64,000 nt of DNA from Microbulbifer agarilyticus S89 (GTDB taxonomy: Bacteria > Pseudomonadota > Gammaproteobacteria > Pseudomonadales > Cellvibrionaceae): contig NZ_AFPJ01000004.1 in assembly GCF_000220505.1 (NCBI RefSeq), positions 1 through 64,000 of the forward strand, written 5' to 3'. Of the stretch, positions 47,615-54,575 are shown piece by piece. Position numbers and translations under genes: made by a program. Each line of letters starts with the position of its first letter. Within the stretch, counting starts at the first letter, position 1. The notes under the pieces were generated by a model. The model had not been told where the DNA came from, ran no database searches, and saw only the letters and a program-made list of their open reading frames with translations.

Positions 47615-47986
47615 TTACCGATGTTGATCAATTAGGATCGGATTGCCATCCGGGTCTTCAATCACAATACTACCGGGGCCAGAGTCGCCGGTAGCGTTAT
47701 CGCTCGCAATTTTCACTCCGCGTTTTACCAGTTCATCACGCAGTGCACGTACATCGGTAAACGCGTCGGTTGCCTGTGCGGATTGGTCCCAGCCGGGATT
47801 GAAGGTGAGCATATTCTTGTCGAACATACCCTGAAACAACCCAATGACATGGTCGCCATTTTTCAGGATGGTCCACCCCTGCCCACAGTCGCCACCCATG
47901 GATTCAAACCCGAGGTTCTCGTAAAACTTCTTGGATGCCTCGATATCCTTCACGGTGAGGCTAATTGAAAAGGCACCTAAATCCAT
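47615..47986 (-). CDS. VOC (glyoxalase/bleomycin-resistance) superfamily protein
   Basis: 123 residues with the two beta-alpha-beta-beta-beta halves of the VOC fold: ISLTVKDIEASKKFYENLGFE at the start and GSIVIEDPDGNPILIDQH at the end. Typical of small cytoplasmic glyoxalase-like proteins; substrate unknown. Single gene. Confidence 0.85.
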   Translation of the reverse strand: MDLGAFSISLTVKDIEASKKFYENLGFESMGGDCGQGWTILKNGDHVIGLFQGMFDKNMLTFNPGWDQSAQATDAFTDVRALRDELVKRGVKIASDNATGDSGPGSIVIEDPDGNPILIDQHR

Positions 47987-48036
47987 AGCGCGTTCCTTTG
48001 TATTAATGGGGACGGTAGAAGTGAGTTCTTCGGCCG

Positions 48037-48198
48037 TTAGCTATTGGTATCTGATTCCGTGTTGCCTTCCTGCTCTTGCTCTTGCTTGGCCCGCTCCGCT
48101 TTGGAGATATAACGCGGCTTCTTTTTCGGGTTCAGCTTGTCGTTGGCCTTCTTGGCCTTCTTCTTCAGGATCTGGTTGACCTTCTTTCTTCGGTTCAT
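48037..48198 (-). CDS. Small basic protein, DUF2986-like
   Basis: A 53-residue protein beginning MNRRKKVNQILKKKAKKAND, very Lys-rich in its first two thirds and Glu/Gln-rich at the end. The pattern (NRRKK.NQ.LKKK.KK.N.K....KPRYISKAERA) fits the DUF2986 family of gammaproteobacteria, probably nucleic-acid binding. It was found by reading the minus strand directly. It is encoded just upstream of the VOC gene. Confidence 0.75.
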   Translation of the reverse strand: MNRRKKVNQILKKKAKKANDKLNPKKKPRYISKAERAKQEQEQEGNTESDTNS

Positions 48199-48389
48199 GG
48201 TTCGCTGGTGCTCGTACTGCTAAGCGGGGCTAGACTGGGGGTGGCCCCGTCACTCATGACAGTCGTTCATGACAGAAGGCGCAATGGGCCATCATAACGT
48301 CACCAGCCCAGCGAACCAACGTATGCTACAGTGCGCGCCCCGTCTAACGGCACTACTAAGCGCACAACCCCTTTTAGCGAGCACGCATT

Positions 48390-49094
48390 ATGAAACCCTG
48401 GATTGAACTCGGCACCGCCCAGGTCCCCAATAACGGCGGCGTGCTTACCCTGCGCCAGCGGGACCAGGAGTTCTCCATCTCCCTGTCTGGCCCCCGTGGC
48501 GAGCTGATGAACAGCCGCCGGTTCAACAGCGAGCAGCAACTGTCGGTGCTGGGTTGTGCACACCTCGACAACAAGAAGAATGCCCGGGTGCTGGTGGGCG
48601 GCATGGGTATGGGTTACACCCTGGCGGCAGCGCTGGACGCGGTGACCGATTCCTCGGAGGTGATCGTCGCCGACTTGATCCCGGAAGTGGTGGAGTGGAA
48701 CCGCGGGCCACTGGGGGAATGTGCCGGGCGCCCGCTGGATGACAGTCGCGTCGTCGAGCATATCGGCGATGTCGGCGAGTTGCTGGTGAACCGCAGTGGC
48801 GAATACGACGCCGTGCTGCTGGATGTAGACAACGGCCCCGAGGGCTTGACCCATTCCGATAACAACTGGCTGTATTCCATCGAGGGCACCAGCAGCATCT
48901 ACAAAAGCTTGGTACCGGGCGGCGTGCTGGCGGTGTGGTCGGCCTCACCGGATGCGGTGTACGCCAACCGGCTGAAAAAAGCGGGTTATCAGGTCGAGGT
49001 TAAAACCGTGCGCGAACGCCCGGGCAAGGGCGCCCGCCATGCGATCTTTCTGGGCAAGAAGCCGGCTGGGCAAGGCGGGCGCAAGCGTCGCTAA
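48390..49094 (+). CDS. Spermidine-synthase-like SAM-binding methyltransferase fold protein
   Basis: 234 residues. VLVGGMGMGYTLAAAL is the nucleotide-binding loop, followed by VIVADLIPEVVEWNR and YDAVLLDVDNGPEG, the layout of spermidine synthase-like proteins. The N-terminal strands are short and the usual aminopropyltransferase acidic pair is not obvious, so it may be a methyltransferase or have another role. Lys/Arg-rich C-terminus. Stand-alone gene. Confidence 0.8.
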   Translation: MKPWIELGTAQVPNNGGVLTLRQRDQEFSISLSGPRGELMNSRRFNSEQQLSVLGCAHLDNKKNARVLVGGMGMGYTLAAALDAVTDSSEVIVADLIPEVVEWNRGPLGECAGRPLDDSRVVEHIGDVGELLVNRSGEYDAVLLDVDNGPEGLTHSDNNWLYSIEGTSSIYKSLVPGGVLAVWSASPDAVYANRLKKAGYQVEVKTVRERPGKGARHAIFLGKKPAGQGGRKRR

Positions 49095-49122
49095 CCGACG
49101 CGGGAGTGCACGCTAAATTTGA

Positions 49123-49710
49123 TTACAGCGCGTGCTTTTGCCAGTCGTACTCCATCTGCTTGGCGGTTGCTTCCGCTAGCGCTAAGTCGACGAGTTTGGC
49201 AACCAGATACAGGCTCATATCGATGCCAGCAGAAATCCCGGCGGACGTTACAAATTTCCCGTCCTCCACCCAGCGCTGCTCCGCCAACACCGTGAGATCG
49301 GGATAGCTTTCCTGCAGGTCCGCCAGATCTTGCCAATGGGTGGTCACGCGCAGGCCACTGACCTGCCCGACCTCGGCAAGGATAAACGCGCCGGTGCACA
49401 CCGAAGCTACATGGGGCGTTTTGGGAGCAACCTCGGCCACCCACTTAATCACCTTAGGGTTTTTCACCGCCTCCGTATGCACTCCGCCCACCACGATCAG
49501 CAGGTCCATCGGTGGGTGGTTGTCGAAGGTGAAGTGCGGGTTAATGCCATAACCGCCACGGGCCATTACCGGCCGTTTGTGTTCCGCCACCAAAAATACG
49601 TTAAATGCATTTTGCGGGTTGGATAAGCGGCTGGCGGTGGAAAACACCTCAAATGGCCCAGAAAAATCCAGCACCTCGGCGTTGTCATAAATAAAGATGC
49701 CTACGTTCAT
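49123..49710 (-). CDS. DJ-1/PfpI family protein
   Basis: 195 residues. It starts VGIFIYDNAEVLDFSGPFEVF, a pattern shared by isonitrile hydratase-like proteins and the N-domain of GlxA-type regulators. The nucleophile elbow is VCTGAF with the conserved Cys, and VTTHW and TSAGISAGIDM follow. No AraC DNA-binding domain is present. GGGAGG lies 8 bases before ATG 49710. Cytoplasmic; reaction unknown. Confidence 0.87.
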   Translation of the reverse strand: MNVGIFIYDNAEVLDFSGPFEVFSTASRLSNPQNAFNVFLVAEHKRPVMARGGYGINPHFTFDNHPPMDLLIVVGGVHTEAVKNPKVIKWVAEVAPKTPHVASVCTGAFILAEVGQVSGLRVTTHWQDLADLQESYPDLTVLAEQRWVEDGKFVTSAGISAGIDMSLYLVAKLVDLALAEATAKQMEYDWQKHAL

Positions 49711-49736
49711 GTCGGATCCCTCCCAATAAGAGAACG

Positions 49737-50135
49737 TTATTCAACCCGCTGCCAGACCTCGTATTCGACGCGCTTGCCGTCTTTCCAGCGCTCGTTGTAC
49801 CAGTGCGTATCTTCGATTCGGGTGTTAAACGCAAACTTCGCTCCGGCCGCCTGACCGAAGGAATTGTAGTGCAAGGTCTCGGTGTACTTTCCATCTGCAA
49901 GTTCGTAAGTGCCGGTTCCGGACGCCCAGAAGTCAGCGCCCTTCATGGAAGTAAAGCTGAAGTGGGAAGTGGAAATGACCTTCAGCGCCTGCATATCGAG
50001 ATCCTTGTAGTCCACCAGCGTACCACTGCCATCCGCATAGTTCCCGGAAACCAGTTTCCAAACCCCAATCAGCTCATTCGCCGCCGACACTGAGCTCATC
50101 AGTGTCAGTACTACTGCTGCAATTAGTCTCTTCAT
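49737..50135 (-). CDS. Small exported lipocalin-like protein
   Basis: 132 residues with a signal peptide (AAVVLTLMSSVSAA). The mature part begins ELIGVWKLVSGNY and continues as alternating beta strands (GTGTYELADGKYTETLHYNS), a pattern like lipocalin-like/DUF4488 proteins. AGGGAG precedes ATG 50135. It ends 26 bases before the DJ-1 family gene and may be cotranscribed with it. Function unknown. Confidence 0.7.
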   Translation of the reverse strand: MKRLIAAVVLTLMSSVSAANELIGVWKLVSGNYADGSGTLVDYKDLDMQALKVISTSHFSFTSMKGADFWASGTGTYELADGKYTETLHYNSFGQAAGAKFAFNTRIEDTHWYNERWKDGKRVEYEVWQRVE

Positions 50136-50160
50136 GCTACTCCCTGTACTTTCGTTAGGA

Positions 50161-50628
50161 TTATTGGTTATCGATATTTTCAGTCTTTTCAGTGTTTAGT
50201 TGCTCCTCACGAGCAGCTTCGCTGCGTTTGATCGCTAGCAACTCCTCGTCGGTGAGCGCCTTGTAGCCGCGCCACATGGGCCAGCCATAACCCCAGCGGA
50301 AGTCCGTGGGCAGGTAGGGGGTGCCACCAATGCGCACACCGCCGAGCATCAGCAGCGCAATCTCTTCCTCACCGGTTTTCTCCACACAGGCCTGCAGCGC
50401 CTCGTCTGCCGCCTCGCGCTCTTTAAAGGTGCCGCCCTTCCAATAGGCGTAATCGTGCGCTGTGCAGCACTCCAGCCACAGTTCTTCCTGTTCTATGGTT
50501 CCGTCCGGAAAGGCGCTACAGCCATCGGAGGTAAATGGTTTGATCTCCACAGCAAGTGAAGGAGTGCCAACTAACATCAGCAGCACCAAATGCACGAGTC
50601 TTGTGGGGGAGAGGAAATACTTAGGCAT
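50161..50628 (-). CDS. Small exported protein with phospholipase A2-like CCxxHD motif
   Basis: 155 residues with a signal peptide (LVLLMLVGTPSLAVE). The mature part holds SDGCSAFPDG and ECCTAHDYAYWKGG; the CCxxHD arrangement is that of the phospholipase A2 active site. The rest does not obviously match secreted animal-type enzymes. The C-terminus is Glu/Lys-rich. It is 14 bases downstream of the cupin gene, so probably in the same unit. Enzyme activity is only suggested by the motif. Confidence 0.7.
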   Translation of the reverse strand: MPKYFLSPTRLVHLVLLMLVGTPSLAVEIKPFTSDGCSAFPDGTIEQEELWLECCTAHDYAYWKGGTFKEREAADEALQACVEKTGEEEIALLMLGGVRIGGTPYLPTDFRWGYGWPMWRGYKALTDEELLAIKRSEAAREEQLNTEKTENIDNQ

Positions 50629-50642
50629 TGCACAGTTTACCG

Positions 50643-50981
50643 TTAATCAATTACCACTCGATCCCCATGGCTCGGTGGGGTAGAGGTAACGGTAAATAGT
50701 AGATCCTCGCCATGTACATTGCGAAGTTGATGGGGTGTGCCCGCGGGTACATGGATACCTTGCTGCGGATGTAGTAAATGCGTCGTATCGTCTACGTCAA
50801 TCGTGGCAATACCGGATAGCACAAAAAAGAACTGCTCTGCGTAGTTGTGGAAGTGGCGTACCTCGCCACAGCCGGGAGGTACGCGCTCCTGAATCACACT
50901 TAGGTTAGGCGATCTCACCAGGTGCCAGCCGTCGCAGGCATTACCCCATGTGTAGTGTTCAGCAGTCTCTGATGAGATCAT
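50643..50981 (-). CDS. Small cupin-domain protein
   Basis: 112 residues forming one cupin barrel. Motif 1 is VRHFHNYAEQFFFVLSG, with two His and the Glu/Gln positions for a metal; motif 2 is HVPAGTPHQLRN. Typical of small metal-binding cupins, cytoplasmic; substrate unknown. Confidence 0.85.
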   Translation of the reverse strand: MISSETAEHYTWGNACDGWHLVRSPNLSVIQERVPPGCGEVRHFHNYAEQFFFVLSGIATIDVDDTTHLLHPQQGIHVPAGTPHQLRNVHGEDLLFTVTSTPPSHGDRVVID

Positions 50982-51044
50982 ATGTTGATTGTCAGCCTGT
51001 ACGAAATAAGCGTGTGCTAGTTAAGAGTTATGTAGCGTTTCTTA

Positions 51045-51377
51045 CTAGCGAGGTACATGAACATCCGGATTTCCGTAGCTAACTTGTTGATAAATAGTCA
51101 GCGGAAGTAAGGCTGTATCTGCGATGGGTGAAAAGAACGCGATATCAAATACGTAAAACGCTGAAACGAGTACATTGTTCGATGATCCAGTGTTTTCCGC
51201 ATGGAAGCGGCAGAAGTCATAAGTTACGCCGCTATAAATCCTGGTAGTGCTTGTGCACTTGGTGTCATTTTTGTACAAGTCGTAGCCAATTTCAAAGTTC
51301 GACTTCGTGACAGTCTTCATGGAGCCGCAGGCTGCCAACAACAAAGAAGTTGAAAGAAGTGATATTTTTTTAATCAT
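51045..51377 (-). CDS. YceK/YidQ-like small lipoprotein
   Basis: 110 residues with a clear lipoprotein signal (LLLAACGS). The body (YDFCRFHAENTGSS..., FYVFDIAFFSPIADTALLPLTIYQQ) resembles the YceK/YidQ (DUF1375) family. AGGAA lies 5 bases before ATG 51377. AT-richer than the starch genes. Function unknown. Confidence 0.75.
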   Translation of the reverse strand: MIKKISLLSTSLLLAACGSMKTVTKSNFEIGYDLYKNDTKCTSTTRIYSGVTYDFCRFHAENTGSSNNVLVSAFYVFDIAFFSPIADTALLPLTIYQQVSYGNPDVHVPR

Positions 51378-51437
51378 GTCGTTCCTTAAATGGCTAAGTT
51401 AATGATTTGTAGAGTCAGAGCTTATGTTTGCGCAGTG

Positions 51438-51755
51438 TTAGCTCGGTTCATTCTTTTCCATGGGGTAGTAATACACTTTTAGCGTGCGTTTTTTACCGTA
51501 CAGGATAAGGCCTAGTGATGTAAGAGTTGCGGCAAAGAAGCTGAAAGTTACAGCTATAAATAGGCCGACGAGAGGACCTCCAATTATCGCGCTACCACCA
51601 GTTAACGGCTCGCTACCCCAATAGAGCTTTACTAAACCCATTGATGCGAGTACACCTGATATTGCAAATAGCGGCACTATCGACAAGGTCATGCCAACAA
51701 AAATAATCTTGAATATAGATCTTGTTCTAAGCCGCTTTACTTCATATTCGTGCAT
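51438..51755 (-). CDS. Hypothetical small membrane protein
   Basis: 105 residues with two hydrophobic segments (about 17-38 and 58-88) and a charged C-terminus (YYYPMEKNEPS). AGGAA stands before ATG 51755. I do not recognise the family. It lies in the AT-rich stretch beside the cassette region and may itself be an acquired gene. Confidence 0.6.
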   Translation of the reverse strand: MHEYEVKRLRTRSIFKIIFVGMTLSIVPLFAISGVLASMGLVKLYWGSEPLTGGSAIIGGPLVGLFIAVTFSFFAATLTSLGLILYGKKRTLKVYYYPMEKNEPS

Positions 51756-52067
51756 CAGGTTTTCCTACAACTAATGGTATGTAATTGAATTGTTGTTTGG
51801 CAATGTATTGTTAGTTCGAAGCCTCATGGGGCAGGCTATCGATGATGAATCACTTGTATATCAAGCATCGTTGAGCAGGCTTTCTTTTATACAGCATTGG
51901 GAATGCACATGGGTTTCCGCTAGGAGAAAATCCCTCACATGCCTCCCTGTTGATGGTATCGTCTTGGACTACTTCATGAACCAAAATTCTCTTTGGTTTG
52001 CTCATCCGAATAAAAGCGCGGACATCGCGAAAACAGGAAACTTTTTCATGTTGCTTAACTTAAGTTT
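51756..52067. other. Gene-poor stretch, possibly a decayed cassette
   Basis: Between the membrane protein and the attC-like site there is no convincing gene. On the minus strand a signal-peptide-like start (ATG 52049, MKKFPVFAMSALLFG) stops after 15 codons, and its stop overlaps another ATG (52005) that opens 51 codons without known similarity. This looks like a broken small-protein gene. AACTAAtg (51770-51777) and its partner TATTGTTAGTT (51809-51819) form a loose inverted repeat that might be a degenerate site. Confidence 0.35.
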
Positions 52068-52120
52068 TACATGACGCCGCGCTCTGAGGAAAAGTTGTCC
52101 GACAGCAGCACCTTGTTATG
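52068..52120 (-). repeat. attC-like integron recombination site (short, degenerate)
   Basis: Read on the minus strand it begins ATAACAAGGTGCTGC and ends CAGAGCGCGGCGTCATG, the form of short attC sites. The end carries GTCAT in place of the usual GTTAT. The ATPase gene stop codon (TAA) lies inside its first box, as is usual for cassette genes. The site is about 53 bases long. Confidence 0.55.
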
Positions 52121-53846
52121 TATGGTCCAAGTCTCTAGCTATCTTATTCATGACTTTTTTAATTCGAGAGTAGGAATAGGGCCAGTTCGCCGGCTCTAAA
52201 CTACCAAACACTCTCAATATCCTATCGATTTTTTTGATTGCCTTTCTCTGCGCTGTCAAATACTGGGAAGTTTGATCCGCAAGCGGAGTTCTTAAAATTC
52301 TAAAATACTCCTCTCTTGCACCGTTTATAGCCACAAGATCAAGATCCAAGCTCCAGCGCATAGAGACAATGTTGTGGCTCTCAAGTAAATTCAATTTTTC
52401 TGTGTGATTTACGTTGGGATTTCTGAGTAGTTTTTCCCTGTCGGTAGCACTAGGTATTATGTCTTTAACAAGATCTTCATCTTTGTATTCAGCTTTGTAT
52501 TGCGGGAAACCTTTTGGGTTTAAGCTTGATGCGTAATCATCATTTGCATATGGGAAGAAAAAGTCCTTATCGACGATAAGTGAAAATGGAATGTCAAGTT
52601 CCTTGAGGAGGTAGATTGTATATTTTGCTTTGTCAACGCCTTCTAAATTCAAGTAGGAAAGTCCATTAACTTCATAGTCTTTACCAGAGGTCTCTCCAAT
52701 TTTTTTTATGACTTCAACTTCATTTTTGCTTTCTGTAACGACGATATAGCTAGAAAAAAAGAAGTCACTATTTCGATAGCGATAAAATTGATAATACTTA
52801 AAGTCATCAAGGTCATATTTATCAAAGAAATTTTCTGGGAGCTTATTAACTTTACTAATAAAGCCACGCGAAGAATCAGCCACCTTCTTAAATGAGACAA
52901 TCTCTGTATGGTCAACCTGGTCGATCATTTGAGATGAATGAGTAGTAAAGAAAAATTGTAAAATATTTTCCGTTGAAACCAGCTCTTTGAAATAGTCAAT
53001 AAGTTCTTTTTGGGCCTGAGGGTGTAAATTGGTTTCTGGCTCCTCAAGGCCAATAATAATATTCTCATCCCTAGCTTTCCCCAGTAGGTTGTACAGAGAA
53101 ATTATCGTTAAGCTTTGTATGCCTGACCCACATTCTATAAGTGGGTGAGACAGGCCTGATTCGTCTATCTGTATTCCTACATCGGGTAAGAAATCTTTAT
53201 AACTTATATCTTTTGAGTACTTGATTGTAATATTGAAAGGCTTTTTAACTGGAAATTCTGCTTTGGCGTCGCTAGCTATTTTCTTTAACGCATTTGATTC
53301 AAGGTATTGAATGGCAGATTTAAATTTAACGGTATAGTTATCTCTAGATTCAGTAGCTTCCTTCATTTTCTCCTCGACAAGAAGCTGCAGTACGCTTGAT
53401 TCAGCTTGATCTAAAGCATTTGCATCTCTATTTGGAGGGATTAGTATAAACTCGATCTGGGTTTTTACCGATGCTAAACACCCATCATCCTGAGTCCATT
53501 CTCGACCTGATTTGTATTTGATCGATCTGCTGCAACCTATAGCATTTTGAGTAAAGCTGGCTTCTATTATGACCTTATTTCCGTGGATATACCTAGCTGG
53601 CATCCTCGCCCGGTCAAAATCTTCAAAGTGAACTTCTATCTTTGATACTGTTCTTGGCCTAAAACTATGAAGACCATTCTTAAATGCATCTTCTTCCTTT
53701 TCGTAATTGAAAAAAGCATTTAGAGCTCGCAGTAGACAAGATTTCCCTGAGTTGTTCTGACCGACGATTGCATTAATTGATCCAACCCAAATGTCTGCCT
53801 TTTCTATGGATCTAAATTTCTTAATAATTATTCGAGATATCTTCAT
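52116..53846 (-). CDS. OLD-like ATPase with TOPRIM nuclease domain
   Basis: 576 residues. Walker A is GQNNSGKS (29-36) in an SMC/RecF-type N-terminus (ISRIIIKKFRSIEKADIWVGSINAIVG, interrupted here). Walker B is GLEEPETNLHP (266-276, Glu268-Glu269), followed by the switch FFFTTHSSQM. The C-terminal half has TOPRIM acids: Glu372 (VVTES) and Asp426/Asp428 (LIVDKD). This is the layout of overcoming-lysogenisation-defect (OLD) nucleases, some of which act in phage defence (OLD, GajA). No helicase partner is adjacent. It is flanked by attC-like sites and is AT-rich against its neighbours, so it was probably acquired as an integron cassette. Defence function is inferred. Confidence 0.82.
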   Translation of the reverse strand: MKISRIIIKKFRSIEKADIWVGSINAIVGQNNSGKSCLLRALNAFFNYEKEEDAFKNGLHSFRPRTVSKIEVHFEDFDRARMPARYIHGNKVIIEASFTQNAIGCSRSIKYKSGREWTQDDGCLASVKTQIEFILIPPNRDANALDQAESSVLQLLVEEKMKEATESRDNYTVKFKSAIQYLESNALKKIASDAKAEFPVKKPFNITIKYSKDISYKDFLPDVGIQIDESGLSHPLIECGSGIQSLTIISLYNLLGKARDENIIIGLEEPETNLHPQAQKELIDYFKELVSTENILQFFFTTHSSQMIDQVDHTEIVSFKKVADSSRGFISKVNKLPENFFDKYDLDDFKYYQFYRYRNSDFFFSSYIVVTESKNEVEVIKKIGETSGKDYEVNGLSYLNLEGVDKAKYTIYLLKELDIPFSLIVDKDFFFPYANDDYASSLNPKGFPQYKAEYKDEDLVKDIIPSATDREKLLRNPNVNHTEKLNLLESHNIVSMRWSLDLDLVAINGAREEYFRILRTPLADQTSQYLTAQRKAIKKIDRILRVFGSLEPANWPYSYSRIKKVMNKIARDLDHT

Positions 53847-53871
53847 AGATTGCTCTAACTACTATTCTTTG

Positions 53872-53989
53872 CATAACGCCGCGCTCAGCCGCGGCCAACT
53901 TTGGGCGCTTTATGCGCAATAATGGGAACGAAGCGGCCGCGCATAAAGTGTACAAAGTTAGACGTCGGACCGCAGCGCTTTGTTAGCCA
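53872..53989 (-). repeat. attC-like integron recombination site (long)
   Basis: On the minus strand it starts GGCTAACAAAGCGCTGCGG and ends GCTGAGCGCGGCGTTATGC. The two flanks pair as a long imperfect hairpin (TAACTTTG...CTTTATGCGC against GCGCATAAAG...CAAAGTT). The upstream gene's TAA lies in the first box and the next gene starts about 25 bases after GTTATGC. This is the classical cassette junction. Confidence 0.75.
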
Positions 53990-54417
53990 TCAGCTACTAG
54001 AGTGAATTGCTCGTATATAGACCATGCTAGAAACACCAAACATAAGATAAACATTGGTGCCGATTTTACAATTTGACACCAACTTTTTCTTTTTACCTTA
54101 ACTAACCCTAAGATCTCTTCATATTTAGTTTTCGAGGGTCCCTCTATGTATGCTCCCGCGATCATTTTCTCTATATTTTTCTCGAAATCATTAAACTTCT
54201 TCTTAACTGTGATCTCGGAAAAGACCAGAGAATAAAAATATAAGCCGGTTATCACGTACGCAAATATTTTTATCCCGATACTTCCAGAAACGCTCCAGCA
54301 ACCGAGAATGGCTACAAACAACCAGATTGATTGGCGCTGTAAAGATTTCCTATATTCATCAATATTTCGAATATAAGCTACTAATTCCTTTTCAATTTTA
54401 ATATTTCTTGCTTTCAA
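53983..54417 (-). CDS. Hypothetical membrane protein in integron-type cassette
   Basis: 144 residues from TTG 54417, with AGGGAG 5 bases upstream. Two hydrophobic hairpin segments (about 30-68) and one near the C-terminus (about 119-138) flank a cytosolic, Lys-rich middle (KKKFNDFEKNIEKMIAG). No family recognised. Its stop is embedded in the attC-like site, and a GTTAGTC core-like sequence (54444-54450) stands 27 bases before its start, so it looks like a complete cassette. AT-rich. Confidence 0.6.
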   Translation of the reverse strand: MKARNIKIEKELVAYIRNIDEYRKSLQRQSIWLFVAILGCWSVSGSIGIKIFAYVITGLYFYSLVFSEITVKKKFNDFEKNIEKMIAGAYIEGPSKTKYEEILGLVKVKRKSWCQIVKSAPMFILCLVFLAWSIYEQFTLVADG

Positions 54418-54482
54418 ACTAACTCCCTATAGTTCCGTTTATTGACTAACAGTTTCATTCAAAAGCCGCAGATATAGGCATT

Positions 54483-54553
54483 ATGTCTAGATGCGGCCAT
54501 AAGCATCCTTATGTAGACATAGTGTCTAAATATGGATGTCTAGATCTGGACAT
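54483..54553. repeat. Cluster of TAGACAT-type inverted repeats between the cassettes and hipA
   Basis: ATGTCTAGAT occurs at 54483-54492 and 54536-54545. The second copy is part of a near-perfect 18-base palindrome ATGTCTAGATCTGGACAT (54536-54553). A perfect TAGACA-TAG-TGTCTA lies at 54514-54528. The array could be operators or a recombination end; its role is unknown. Confidence 0.6.
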
Positions 54554-54575
54554 GGCACCGTGGCTAATTTTGCAC

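Noticed and set aside
51790-52074. 94-codon plus-strand open frame in the gene-poor stretch
   Set aside because: No ribosome site, no recognisable sequence, and it runs against the direction of all neighbours. Kept only as part of the possible decayed cassette.
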